A stretch of DNA of 64,000 bases from JANMJD01 sp963828405 (lineage in GTDB: Bacteria; Actinomycetota; Acidimicrobiia; Acidimicrobiales; Ilumatobacteraceae): assembly GCA_963828405.1 (NCBI GenBank), contig CAWHEG010000031.1, forward strand, positions 124,001 through 188,000. The letters are read 5' to 3'. Below the pieces are notes generated by a model. The model searched no databases and had not been told where the DNA came from. It saw only the letters and a program-made list of their open reading frames with translations. Below are positions 53,176-61,794 of the stretch, one piece after another; position 1 is the first letter of the stretch; every line of letters starts with the position of its first letter. Both the position numbers and the translations under genes were made by a program.

Positions 53176-54477
53176 TCAGGCCGTGTGCAACTCGGGGGCG
53201 AGCAGGGTGAGGACGAACAGGCTCCACGGCTCGGCCCAGCCCTGGTAGGGCACCGACCGCGAGGCGGCGAACCAGTCGAGGATCGCCTGGCGGCTGGTGG
53301 ACGACAGCGGATGGATGCCGAACGTCACTGCCGCCCGATCGGCGGCCACCTCCGCCGGGAGGTCGGCGACATCGTCCCAGTAGCCGCCCTCACGCAGACG
53401 CCAGCCGATCGACTGGGCGAACTCGGCACGGGCCGTGAAGGCGCTGGTGTTCACCCAGTAGCCGTTGGGCCGCCAGCCCGAGACGTTGGGCGGGTTCCAC
53501 AGCTCCTGGCCCATGTTCTCGAGGAACCACTCGGGGTGGAACTGCTCTGCGCCCCGGCCGATGGCGGTGAGCACCGCCACGACGTACTCGACCGGGGTGC
53601 GCACCAACCCCTGGCGGGCCTGGTCGCTGCGGAACTGCGGATGGTTGAAGATTGCCCGCAGCAGGGTCTTGACGTCGAGGCCGGGTTCGAATGCCGCCGC
53701 CAGTGAGGCGACGATGTCGGGCGACGGGCGCTGGTAGGCGAAGAACTCCCACAACTTGTTGGCCATGAACCGGGCGACGACCGGACGCCTGGTCGCCAGG
53801 ATCTCGCGGATGATGTCGGGACCGTCGAAGTTGCCCGTCCGCCCGAGGAAGGTCTTGTCGCCGAAGTCGTGTTCGCCGGCGTCGAAGAAGTAGGACCGGG
53901 TCGGGTCGTCGTAGTCGAAGGTGTGGCCGGTCCATGACCGGGCGGCGGCGTCGACGTCTTCCTCGGTGTAGTTGCCGACCCCCATCATGAACAGTTCCAT
54001 CAGCTCGCGGGCGAAGTTCTGATTGGGCGATCCCCGGCGGTTGCTCTGGTTGTCGAGGTAGTCGAGCATCGCCGGTTGGATGGCCATGCCCTGGCAGAGC
54101 GTCTCGAAGCCGCCCAACGCGTTGGCCCGGTAGAAGCGGTTCTGGTTGATCATCGACGGGGTGTGGAACACCTTGCTCCACGACGACGTGAGGTGCCCGT
54201 GCCAGAACAGCGTCATCTTCTCGACGATCGGGGCCGGGGAGGAGACCATCCGGTCGAGCCACCACCACACGGCCGCCTGGAACTGGGCGTAGCTCCGCTC
54301 CTCGTCGTGGTAGGTGAGGAAACCCGGTGGGGCGTCGGGTGGGCTGGCGCTCGTGTCGAGCACGGCCTCGACGGCGTCGGGCCAGTCGAGACCGGCCAGT
54401 TGCGCCACCCGGGTGTCGCGGGCCACGAAGCCCGACCGTCGGAGCAGGTGTCGAATCTCATCGGGGTTGCTGGGCAC
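53176..54477 (-). CDS. DUF1800 domain protein
   Basis: This 433-residue, mostly helical protein carries RHLLRRSGF, EKMTLFWHGHLTSS, NQNFARELMELFMMG, PVVARFMANKLWEFFA, GLVRTPVEYVVAVL and NPPNVSGW, all typical of DUF1800 (PF08811). DUF1800 and DUF1501 genes are paired in many bacteria and are thought to form an exported complex, but the function is not established. No signal peptide is seen, so export may depend on the Tat-bearing DUF1501 partner. The GTG at 54477 has GGAGGAG about 8 bases upstream. Confidence 0.93.
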   Translation of the reverse strand: MPSNPDEIRHLLRRSGFVARDTRVAQLAGLDWPDAVEAVLDTSASPPDAPPGFLTYHDEERSYAQFQAAVWWWLDRMVSSPAPIVEKMTLFWHGHLTSSWSKVFHTPSMINQNRFYRANALGGFETLCQGMAIQPAMLDYLDNQSNRRGSPNQNFARELMELFMMGVGNYTEEDVDAAARSWTGHTFDYDDPTRSYFFDAGEHDFGDKTFLGRTGNFDGPDIIREILATRRPVVARFMANKLWEFFAYQRPSPDIVASLAAAFEPGLDVKTLLRAIFNHPQFRSDQARQGLVRTPVEYVVAVLTAIGRGAEQFHPEWFLENMGQELWNPPNVSGWRPNGYWVNTSAFTARAEFAQSIGWRLREGGYWDDVADLPAEVAADRAAVTFGIHPLSSTSRQAILDWFAASRSVPYQGWAEPWSLFVLTLLAPELHTA

Positions 54478-54530
54478 GATGTGTCTCCTCCGCCATGCTC
54501 TCCACTCCGCTGGTGATGCCCGCCGAGAGG

Positions 54531-54564
54531 ACCATAACACGACATTCGTCATATTCGTAACGAA
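54531..54564 (-). promoter_or_regulatory. Predicted DUF1800/DUF1501 promoter with overlapping palindrome
   Basis: On the minus strand TTACGA (54555-54560) and TATGGT (54531-54536) are 18 bases apart. The 11-base palindrome TTCGTAACGAA (54554-54564) covers the -35, and ATTCGT occurs again 9 bases away (54544-54549 and 54553-54558). The segment is AT-rich against its surroundings. This layout would suit repressor binding, but no regulator is adjacent. Confidence 0.4.
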
Positions 54565-54593
54565 ATCGACATGAAGCGACGGTGAAGACGAAA

Positions 54594-54627
54594 AGTGAAG
54601 CCCCGGCCACAAGGCCGGGGCTTCACT
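54594..54627 (-). terminator. Intrinsic terminator after rpmE
   Basis: Bases 54594-54608 and 54613-54627 form a perfect 15-bp GC-rich stem with a 4-base loop. On the minus strand the stem is followed by TTTTCGTCTT. It lies 34 bases after the rpmE stop and upstream of the DUF1800 promoter, so it ends the rho-rpmE transcript. Confidence 0.88.
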
Positions 54628-54661
54628 GCGAATCGCGATCGGCGGCCGGGCCGCCGGTGAC

Positions 54662-54877
54662 TCAGTTCTTGGACTTGCGCTCGCCGTAGCGCTTGTTGAA
54701 ACGCTCGACGCGGCCACCGGTGTCGACGAGCTTCTGCTTGCCGGTGAAGAACGGGTGGCATTCGTTGCACAGTTCGACACGGATCTCGCCGGGGCGGGTG
54801 GAGCGGGTGACGATCACGTTGTCGCACGAGCAACGAACGGTGAGCTCGCCGTACTTCGGTTGGATCTCGGTCTGCAT
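54662..54877 (-). CDS. rpmE: 50S ribosomal protein L31, zinc-binding form
   Basis: The 71-residue product has the four zinc ligands of the C+ form: Cys16 and Cys18 (RCSCDN) and Cys37 and Cys40 (ELCNECHPFFTG). The ATG at 54877 is preceded by GGAG at 6 bases. The zinc-containing form is the one expressed under zinc sufficiency; no C-minus paralogue is in this window. It follows rho, as in most actinobacteria. Confidence 0.96.
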   Translation of the reverse strand: MQTEIQPKYGELTVRCSCDNVIVTRSTRPGEIRVELCNECHPFFTGKQKLVDTGGRVERFNKRYGERKSKN

Positions 54878-55005
54878 GTTCAACTCCGGGAGCGAGGGGA
54901 CGTCGGTCGATGCCGGCTGTCCGGGCCATTGAGGCCCCGCCATGCTACCGGGCGCGGCGCCGGGCCGCATTGCCGGGCGGCAGCGGTCGCCGGCACCGTG
55001 CCGGT

Positions 55006-56997
55006 TCACATCGAGGGCTGCTTGGCGATCTCGTTGAGGAACTCGTCGTTGGTCCGGAAGGTCTTGAGCCGGTCGATGAGCAGCTCGAGCCCGGGGGCGG
55101 CGTTGCCCTCGGAGGCGAGACCCGAGAGCACCCGGCGCAGCTTCCAGACGAGCTGGAGCTGCTTGCGATCGAAGAGCAACTCCTCGTGACGGGTGCTCGA
55201 GGCGTCGACGTCGATGGCCGGGAAGATGCGCCGTTCCGACAACTTGCGGTCGAGGCGGAGCTCCATGTTGCCGGTGCCCTTGAACTCCTCGAAGATCGCC
55301 TCGTCCATCCGGCTGTTGGTCTCGACCAGGCAGGTGGCGAGGATGGTCAGCGAGCCGCCCTCCTCGATGTTGCGCGCCGCGCCGAAGAACTTCTTCGGCG
55401 GGTACAGCGCTCCGGCGTCGATGCCACCCGACATGATCCGGCCGGTGGCCGGGGCGGCGAGGTTGTAGGCACGTGACAGCCGGGTGATGCCGTCGAGGAT
55501 GACGACGACGTCCTGACCGGCCTCGACCATCCGCTTCGCCCGCTCGATCGCCAGCTCGGCGACGTGGGTGTGCTCCTCGCTCGGGCGGTCGAACGTCGAG
55601 GAGATCACCTCGCCCTTGACGGTGCGCTTCATGTCGGTGACCTCTTCGGGCCGCTCGTCGATCTGCAACACCATCAGCTTGACTTCGGGATTGTTGTGCT
55701 CGATCGCCTTGGCGATCGTCTTGATGATCGTCGTCTTGCCGGCCTTGGGGGGCGACACGATCAGGCCGCGCTGGCCCTTGCCGATCGGGGAGATCAGGTC
55801 GATGATCCGCGCCGTCATGTCGTTGGGGTCGAGCGGGCTCGACAGGTGGAGCTTCTCGTCGGGGAACAGCGGCGTCAGATCCTCGAAGCGGGGGCGGGCC
55901 TTGGCCTGCTCCGGGTTGCCGCCGTTGATCGTGAAGATGTCGAGCACCGCCGGGTTCTTCTCCTTCGGCCCGGCCGGACGCATCGTGCCCACGACGTGGT
56001 CGCCCTTGCGCAGGCCGTACTGGCGGGTCTGCTTGACCGAGATGTAGCCGTCCTCCCGGCTGGGCAGGTAGCCCTTCACCCGTAGGAAGCCGTAGCCCTC
56101 GTCGCGCAGGTCGAGATAGCCAGACACCTGGATCGGTTCGGTCGACACCGGGCCGGCCTCGACGTCGGCCTCGTACCGCTCCCGTTCGAAGCGGTCGCGA
56201 TCGCGGTCGCTGCGACCGCGGTCACGGCCGCGGCCGCGGTCGTTGCGGTCGTTGAAGTCACGGGCCTGACGTTCGGGCCGGGGCGACTGCTCGGCGCGCG
56301 GCGCCTGCTCGGCGCGGGGCGCCTGCTCGGCGCGCGGTGCCTGCTCGGGCGAGCCGCCCTCGGCCGCTCCGCCCTCGGACTGCGGGCCGTCCTCACGATT
56401 GCGACCGCGTCGACGGCGACGACGCCGGCTGCGTCCATCTCCCTCGACCTCGCCGTCGGCGCGGGGGGCATCGTCGTCGGCCTCGCCGTCGGCGGCGGCC
56501 GTCGCTGCGTCGCCACCGCCGAGCAAGGCGATCTCCCATTCGGCGAGTGGCTCGCCGTCGGGTCCGAGCAGCACGGCCGGCACTGCCTCGGCCGGGGACG
56601 CGGCGACGGCGTCGGGCGCCAGGTCGGGGACGATGGCGCCGGCGAAGCGGCGCGCCCGTCCGTTCCCGGTGCCCGGCGTGTCTGCGGCGCCGGTCGGCGC
56701 GGCATCGGCGTCGATCGGCGGTGCGACCGGCTGGTCCACGACCAGGTCGGCTGTCGCGGCGATCGGCGTCCCGTTCGGGGGTGCGAACCCGTGGGCGTCT
56801 GCCGACGGGGAAGCCGGGGACTCGCCAGCCGCGGCCGGAGCATCCGAGCCACCACCGGCGGACTCGATGATCTTGGCGATCAGATCTGCCTTCTTGGCCC
56901 GGGTCACCGCCTTCACACCGAGAGCCTGGGCGATGGCGACCAGCTGCTCGCGGTCCTTGCCTTCGAGGACCGAATGGTCAAGCGTCTGCGCGCTCAC
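55006..56997 (-). CDS. rho: Transcription termination factor Rho with long charged insert
   Basis: The 663-residue protein has an N-terminal SAP-like Rho_N domain (1-48), a long low-complexity insert (about 50-285) with acidic patches, an RRRRRRR run, three APRAEQ repeats (219-237) and an Arg/Asp-rich RGRDRGRSDRDRDR segment, then the cold-shock-like RNA-binding domain (287-357) and the RecA-like ATPase (Walker A SPPKAGKTT at 415-423; LDGITRLSRA at 501-510). Such inserts are typical of actinobacterial Rho and raise RNA affinity. The GTG at 56997 is used as start. It is followed by rpmE. Confidence 0.96.
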   Translation of the reverse strand: MSAQTLDHSVLEGKDREQLVAIAQALGVKAVTRAKKADLIAKIIESAGGGSDAPAAAGESPASPSADAHGFAPPNGTPIAATADLVVDQPVAPPIDADAAPTGAADTPGTGNGRARRFAGAIVPDLAPDAVAASPAEAVPAVLLGPDGEPLAEWEIALLGGGDAATAAADGEADDDAPRADGEVEGDGRSRRRRRRRGRNREDGPQSEGGAAEGGSPEQAPRAEQAPRAEQAPRAEQSPRPERQARDFNDRNDRGRGRDRGRSDRDRDRFERERYEADVEAGPVSTEPIQVSGYLDLRDEGYGFLRVKGYLPSREDGYISVKQTRQYGLRKGDHVVGTMRPAGPKEKNPAVLDIFTINGGNPEQAKARPRFEDLTPLFPDEKLHLSSPLDPNDMTARIIDLISPIGKGQRGLIVSPPKAGKTTIIKTIAKAIEHNNPEVKLMVLQIDERPEEVTDMKRTVKGEVISSTFDRPSEEHTHVAELAIERAKRMVEAGQDVVVILDGITRLSRAYNLAAPATGRIMSGGIDAGALYPPKKFFGAARNIEEGGSLTILATCLVETNSRMDEAIFEEFKGTGNMELRLDRKLSERRIFPAIDVDASSTRHEELLFDRKQLQLVWKLRRVLSGLASEGNAAPGLELLIDRLKTFRTNDEFLNEIAKQPSM
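56287..56340 (-). repeat. 18-bp coding repeat within rho
   Basis: Three tandem 18-base units (56287-56304, 56305-56322, 56323-56340) differ at one or two bases and encode three copies of a six-residue APRAEQ-type motif in the Rho insert. The repeat keeps frame, so copy number could vary without breaking the protein. Confidence 0.85.
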
Positions 56998-57155
56998 ACA
57001 TACCTACTTTCCGAAACCGGAATGGGCTGCCGGCCGAGGGGCCGAGTCGGGAGAGGTTGCGTCTGGGACGAAACGCCGGAACGGGATCCCCACCGCCAGC
57101 AGGAAACTGGAAAGCACCCAACGTTCACGCTGTCGCAGACAGGCGGGAGTCGGAT

Positions 57156-57206
57156 GCGCTCGAATCGAGCGCTATGTACGTTACCCAGCGCGAGCCTTGG
57201 ACGCAA
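57156..57206 (-). promoter_or_regulatory. Predicted rho promoter and 5' leader palindrome
   Basis: On the minus strand TTGCGT (57201-57206) and TAACGT (57178-57183) are 17 bases apart. Immediately downstream, 57156-57172 is a perfect palindrome GCGCTCGA-A-TCGAGCGC that would sit at the 5' end of the transcript. The leader to the GTG at 56997 would then be about 170 bases without an obvious reading frame, a length suited to autoregulation by Rho. Confidence 0.4.
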
Positions 57207-57263
57207 CCGCATGGACGGCAGGCAGGTGTCGGGTGGCCACGTGCGGTGTGGCCCGACACGCCG

Positions 57264-58517
57264 TCAGGCAGCGATGGGGCGGTCGGTCGGCGGTTCGTCG
57301 AGCTCCGTGCCGTCGGGGCGGTGGACGCGCCAGCGACCGTCGGACCCGCGTCGGGTGACGAACCCGCGGCTCTTTGCACGGTTGTGCCGGGCACACATCG
57401 GAGCCCCGTTCGACGGCATGGTCGCACCACCTGCTGACCACGGCAGGAGATGATCGGCCTCGGAACGCCCGGCCGGAATCCCGCAGCCGGGCCAGACACA
57501 TCGACACGACTGCAACAGCACCGCGTCCCGCGCCGCCCCGGAGAACAACCGGCGACGCCGACCCAGATCGACCACCGTCCCGGCGCCGTCGACCACCACC
57601 CGCCGCACCCGACCGACCAGTGCGGCAGCTACGACGTCATCGGGATGCACCAGCACGCCCTCGTCGGTCTCGCACCGACGACTCCACGGATCGTCCGCTC
57701 CCCGCCCAGCGGCGGAGGTGTCCGCCACGCCCGTCAACGCCCGTTCGAACGTCGCCAGATCGACCACGACGTTCACCGTCGGCTCGGGGACCCGGGCATC
57801 CAACGGCGCACACGCCGCTGCCCGGAACACCGCCACCAACGCATCGAACCGACGCTGCGCATCCGTGCGCGCCAGCTGCAGCCCGGGCCCAGCAGCCGAG
57901 TCGACATCGGTGAGGAACTCCGCATCGCAGAACCGCTCGAAGATCTCCGTCATCTCCGCGGCGACGAGCGCCGTGCCGCCGTCGGCCCGCATGTGCACAC
58001 CCTCTTCCGACGCGTGCACCGACGCCATCCGCGCCCCGACCGCCGAATCACGCTCGCGGAACGCACCGTCGGGATCGGCGAGCATCACCCACCGCCGCAC
58101 GCACATCCGGAAGTCGGCGAACGGCAACCGAGCCGCGTGCCCCAACAACGTCGGGGCGATCTCGCCAAGTTGCTCCCCGCAGCGCGGGTTGCAGCGGGCC
58201 CGAGCCAACTCGGTCGCCTGCCCGGCTCCGATCCCGCCCGCCGACAACGCCTCCCCGGCTTGCGGGATCTCGTCGAGCAACCGACCCAATCGCACCAGCC
58301 GGGTCGCCTCGGCGTCGGAGCAGTTGGTCAACGCCTTCACCCAACCCCGCACCGATGCATGACCATCGGCGCGGTACGCACCCCGTAGGGCGCTCGCCTG
58401 GACCACCGCCGCAAGCAACGCCTCCACCCGGCGACGCTCCGCTTCGAGTTCGACCAGACGGCCCGCGAGACCCGACTCGTCGAGCCCCCGGATCTCGTCG
58501 ACCGCATCTACGAACAC
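57264..58517 (-). CDS. DUF222 / HNH endonuclease domain protein
   Basis: This 417-residue protein has the helical DUF222 region (about 20-310) and a C-terminal HNH nuclease zinc finger: Cys340, Cys345, the catalytic-type ADH (His356), Cys375 and His378 in MCARHNRAKS. Actinobacterial genomes carry many paralogues of this family, often called 13E12-like repeats, and they may behave as mobile or selfish nucleases. The GTG at 58517 would make a nearly leaderless transcript from the predicted promoter. It stands as an insertion between the thrC unit and rho. Confidence 0.93.
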   Translation of the reverse strand: MFVDAVDEIRGLDESGLAGRLVELEAERRRVEALLAAVVQASALRGAYRADGHASVRGWVKALTNCSDAEATRLVRLGRLLDEIPQAGEALSAGGIGAGQATELARARCNPRCGEQLGEIAPTLLGHAARLPFADFRMCVRRWVMLADPDGAFRERDSAVGARMASVHASEEGVHMRADGGTALVAAEMTEIFERFCDAEFLTDVDSAAGPGLQLARTDAQRRFDALVAVFRAAACAPLDARVPEPTVNVVVDLATFERALTGVADTSAAGRGADDPWSRRCETDEGVLVHPDDVVAAALVGRVRRVVVDGAGTVVDLGRRRRLFSGAARDAVLLQSCRCVWPGCGIPAGRSEADHLLPWSAGGATMPSNGAPMCARHNRAKSRGFVTRRGSDGRWRVHRPDGTELDEPPTDRPIAA

Positions 58518-58553
58518 ATGTTCAGCATACCCCGGGCACTAGTCGACGAACAA
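58512..58553 (-). promoter_or_regulatory. Predicted promoter of the HNH gene with LexA-like box
   Basis: On the minus strand TTGTTC (58548-58553) and TATGCT (58524-58529) are 18 bases apart. Directly adjoining the -10 and reaching the GTG start is GAACATGTGTTC (58512-58523), which matches the core GAAC-N4-GTTC of actinobacterial SOS boxes. Three outer positions differ from the full TCGAAC-N4-GTTCGA consensus. Confidence 0.45.
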
Positions 58554-58567
58554 GCCCTGAGCAGGAC

Positions 58568-59029
58568 TTATCCTGACTTCATCGGTCGTTCGTGGCCCGG
58601 TGCACGCACCGAGTCGAAGGGCCACTCCGCTTCCAACCAGGCGTCGACCGTGTCATGGAGCTCGCGGTACAGGTGGGCGTGACTGAGGCGGGTCCAGCAG
58701 GTCATCTTCATCTCTGCCTGACCGGTGTCGTCGGGGTCGATGTAGACGCACCCGATCACGTCATCGGTCGCCGGATCGATCACCGAGTAGACGTATGCGA
58801 CGCGCTCGTCGAACTCCCGCCGGTGGATCACCAGGTCGGCGAGGTTGTCGCCGACGGACATCGCCAACGGCCAACCGTGGGCGTCGACGTCACCGTCGCG
58901 GAAGCCGGGGAGCGTGTGGATGTGCTCGATGCTGCTCATCCACGCCGCATGGTCCCGCTCGTTGTGCTCCGGCCCGAGCGGTTCGAGCCGAAGATCCGGG
59001 TGTTCGGGCGGTGCTGGAACCTCGGTCAA
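58568..59029 (-). CDS. GNAT-like acetyltransferase family protein
   Basis: The 153-residue product has a GNAT-like middle: YVYSVIDPATDDVIGCVYIDPDD (beta4-type strand) followed by a basic-to-acidic helix HAHLYRELHDTVDAWLE and WPFDSVR. The P-loop-like Q/RxxGxG/A motif of active acetyltransferases is not clear, so the function is uncertain. A TTG at 59029 with GGAGGG 6 bases upstream is the best start. It follows thrC by 16 bases and occupies the place where thrB stands in many actinobacteria, but it is not a homoserine kinase. Confidence 0.65.
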   Translation of the reverse strand: MTEVPAPPEHPDLRLEPLGPEHNERDHAAWMSSIEHIHTLPGFRDGDVDAHGWPLAMSVGDNLADLVIHRREFDERVAYVYSVIDPATDDVIGCVYIDPDDTGQAEMKMTCWTRLSHAHLYRELHDTVDAWLEAEWPFDSVRAPGHERPMKSG

Positions 59030-59045
59030 CAGAATCCCTCCGCGC

Positions 59046-60419
59046 TCAGCCGGTAACGGCCGACTCGACGAACCGCTCGACGGCGGCGAGGTCGTTGGGC
59101 ACGAGGAAGGTCCGCTCGGGGCGTTCGAGGAGGTCGGCGAGATGGGCGGGCAATGCCGGGCGCACGCCGGTGGCCCGCTCCACGGCATCGGGGAACTTGG
59201 CCGGATGCGCCGTGGCCAGGGCGACCGTCGGTACCCCGGGGGGGCGCCGGGCCCGGGCCGCGGCGACACCGACGGCGGTGTGCGGGTCGATGAACATGCC
59301 CGTCGAGGCGTGGACGTCGGCGATCGTGGCCAGCACGGCGGCGTCGTCGTAGCGGGCGGCGCGGAACACGGGGGCGATCCACTGCTCGTACTGATCGGCC
59401 TCGACGTCGAGGCGACCGGTGGCCCGGAAGCGGGAGAGCTGCTCGGCGACCATCCCCCCGTCGCGGTCGTTCATCTCGAACAGCAGCCGCTCGAAGTTCG
59501 ACGAGACCTGGATGTCCATCGAGGGGCTGAGCGTGGGCACCACCTCATGGGCGACCATCGAACGGGTCTCGAAGAACCGGGTGAGGATGTCGTTGGTGTT
59601 CGAGCCGACGATCAGGCCCTCGATCGGCGCGCCCATCTCCCTGGCGATCCAGCCGGCGAGCACGTTGCCGAAGTTGCCGGTGGGCACGCTGAAGGCCAGC
59701 GGACCGGCGAGCTTGTCGCCTGCCGTGACGTAGTAGACGATCTGGGCCATCACGCGGGCCCAGTTGATCGAGTTGACGGCCGAGAGCCGCATCCGCTCGC
59801 GGAACGGGGCGTCGTTGAACATCGCCTTGACCAGGTCCTGGCAGTCGTCGAACGTCCCGTCGACGGCCACGGTGTGGACGTTGGGCGAATCGACCGTCGT
59901 CATCTGGCGGCGCTGCACCTCGCTGACCCGGCCGTGGGGGTAGAGGATGACGATGTCGACGTTCGAGCAGTGCCTGACGCCGTCGATCGCCGCCGAGCCG
60001 GTGTCGCCACTGGTTGCCCCGACGATCGTCACCCGCTCGTTGCGCTGGGCCAGGACGTGGTCGAACATCCGACCGACGAGCTGCAGGGCGACATCCTTGA
60101 AGGCCAGTGTCGGGCCGTGGAACAGCTCCTCCACCCACAGGTCGTCGTCGATCTGCACCAGCGGCACGACGGCCGGGTGGACGAACGTCGCGTAGGCGTC
60201 GCGGCACATCGCCAGGAGCACGTCGGCAGGGAGCTCGTCACCGACGAACGGCGCCATCACCTGGGCGGCCCGCTCGGCGTAGGTCGACCCGGGGACGCGG
60301 TGGGACAGTGCCGGCCACTCGGCGGGCATGTAGAGGCCGCCGTCGGTGGCCAGACCCGCCAGCAGAGCATCGCAGAAACCGAGCTCGGGCGCCCGGCCGC
60401 GGGTGGAGACGTAACGCAC
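59046..60419 (-). CDS. thrC: Threonine synthase
   Basis: This 457-residue PLP enzyme has the PLP-binding Lys108 in HGPTLAFKDVALQ, TSGDTGSAAI, SVPTGNFGN and the long-form C-terminal region with STGMFIDPHTAVG. It converts O-phosphohomoserine to threonine. The length and N-terminal RYVSTRG indicate the longer class of threonine synthase (E. coli/yeast type) rather than the short mycobacterial type. A GTG at 60419 starts it, 10 bases after hom. Confidence 0.95.
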   Translation of the reverse strand: MRYVSTRGRAPELGFCDALLAGLATDGGLYMPAEWPALSHRVPGSTYAERAAQVMAPFVGDELPADVLLAMCRDAYATFVHPAVVPLVQIDDDLWVEELFHGPTLAFKDVALQLVGRMFDHVLAQRNERVTIVGATSGDTGSAAIDGVRHCSNVDIVILYPHGRVSEVQRRQMTTVDSPNVHTVAVDGTFDDCQDLVKAMFNDAPFRERMRLSAVNSINWARVMAQIVYYVTAGDKLAGPLAFSVPTGNFGNVLAGWIAREMGAPIEGLIVGSNTNDILTRFFETRSMVAHEVVPTLSPSMDIQVSSNFERLLFEMNDRDGGMVAEQLSRFRATGRLDVEADQYEQWIAPVFRAARYDDAAVLATIADVHASTGMFIDPHTAVGVAAARARRPPGVPTVALATAHPAKFPDAVERATGVRPALPAHLADLLERPERTFLVPNDLAAVERFVESAVTG

Positions 60420-60429
60420 CGGACCGGCC

Positions 60430-61722
60430 TCAGCTGCCGATGACCCGCAGCAGGCTGCCGACCTGCTTGACCACGTCGAGCTCGCGCAGCTCGCGCACCG
60501 TCGCCTGGATGTTGGCCTCCTGGGCGACGTGGGTGATGAACACCAGGCGGGCATCGTCGCCCATGCCCTCCTGTTCGGCCGCCCGGATGCTCACGCCATG
60601 GCGGGCGAACACCCCGGTGACTGCGTGCAACACCCCGGGCCGGTCGGCGACGTCGAGGCTGAGCAGGTACTCGGCCGAGGTCTGATCGATCGCCTTGGTG
60701 TTCGCCTGGGCGAGCCTGCCCATCGACCCGTGGGTGCCCTTGCGCAGGTTGAGGGCGGCATCGATGACGTCGCCGAGCACCGCGCTGGCCGTCGGCATGC
60801 CGCCGGCGCCCCGGCCGTAGAACATCAGCGAGCCGACCGCCTCACCCTCGACGAACACCGCGTTGTAGCTCCCCGAGACGCCGGCGAGAGGGTGGGCCAC
60901 GGGCACCATCGCCGGATGGACGCGCACGGCGATCTCGTCGGTGGCGGCCTCGCGCTCGCAGATGGCGAGGAGCTTGACGACGTAGCCGAGACGGCGGGCC
61001 ACGGCGATGTCCGCCTGGGTGATCCGGCTGATCCCCTCGTGGTACACGTCGCCGGCGACGACCTTGGCGCCGAAGGCGACCGAGGCGATGATCGCCGCCT
61101 TGGCCCCGGCGTCGAAGCCCTCGACGTCGGCCGTCGGGTCGCGCTCGGCGTAGCCGAGCCGTTGCGCGTCGGACAGGGCGTCGCCGTAGTCGGCGGCCTC
61201 GTCGGTCATCTTCGAGAGGATGAAGTTGGTCGTGCCGTTGACGATGCCGAGCACCCGGCGGATGGGCTCGCCACGCAGGCTCTCGCGCAACGCCCGGATC
61301 AACGGGATCCCGCCGGCCACGGCCGCCTCGAACAGCAGATCGACACCGGCGGTGTCGGCGGCCTCGTACAGCTCGGCACCGACGTTGGCGAGCAGCTCCT
61401 TGTTGGCCGTGACCACCGGCTTGCCGTGCTGCAGGGCGGTACGGATGAGCTCGCGGGCCGGTTCGATGCCGCCGATCACCTCGACCACCAGGTCGACCTC
61501 GGCGTCCTCGACGAGGGCGCGGGCGTCACGGGTGAGCACGCCGTCGGGCAGCCCGAGGTCCTGGTAGCGGGACATGTTGCGGACCGCCACCCGGGTGACC
61601 TCGAGGCGCACTCCGGTCCGGGCGGCGATCGTGTCGGCCTGCTGCGCGACGAGGTGCACGAACGCCCCGCCGACGTTGCCGCAGCCGAGCACGCCGAGAC
61701 GTATGGGTTGGTCAGGGGTCAC
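60430..61722 (-). CDS. hom: Homoserine dehydrogenase
   Basis: The 430-residue product has the Rossmann motif GVLGCGNVGGAF, TANKELLA, NGTTNFILSKM, the catalytic-domain DPTADVEGFDA and a C-terminal ACT domain (about 350-430, SLDVADRPGVLHAVTGVF), the usual site of threonine feedback. It reduces aspartate semialdehyde to homoserine. A GTG at 61722 is used. It is followed by thrC. Confidence 0.96.
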   Translation of the reverse strand: MTPDQPIRLGVLGCGNVGGAFVHLVAQQADTIAARTGVRLEVTRVAVRNMSRYQDLGLPDGVLTRDARALVEDAEVDLVVEVIGGIEPARELIRTALQHGKPVVTANKELLANVGAELYEAADTAGVDLLFEAAVAGGIPLIRALRESLRGEPIRRVLGIVNGTTNFILSKMTDEAADYGDALSDAQRLGYAERDPTADVEGFDAGAKAAIIASVAFGAKVVAGDVYHEGISRITQADIAVARRLGYVVKLLAICEREAATDEIAVRVHPAMVPVAHPLAGVSGSYNAVFVEGEAVGSLMFYGRGAGGMPTASAVLGDVIDAALNLRKGTHGSMGRLAQANTKAIDQTSAEYLLSLDVADRPGVLHAVTGVFARHGVSIRAAEQEGMGDDARLVFITHVAQEANIQATVRELRELDVVKQVGSLLRVIGS

Positions 61723-61794
61723 AGCCCGGCAACGCTACCGACCCGAGCCGATCCCTGCCGAGGCGGGTCCGCTGACGAACAACGGGCCGATTCG

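Noticed and set aside
58568..59029. thrB homoserine kinase after thrC
   Set aside because: The protein is half the size, with no GHMP kinase motif; it looks GNAT-like.
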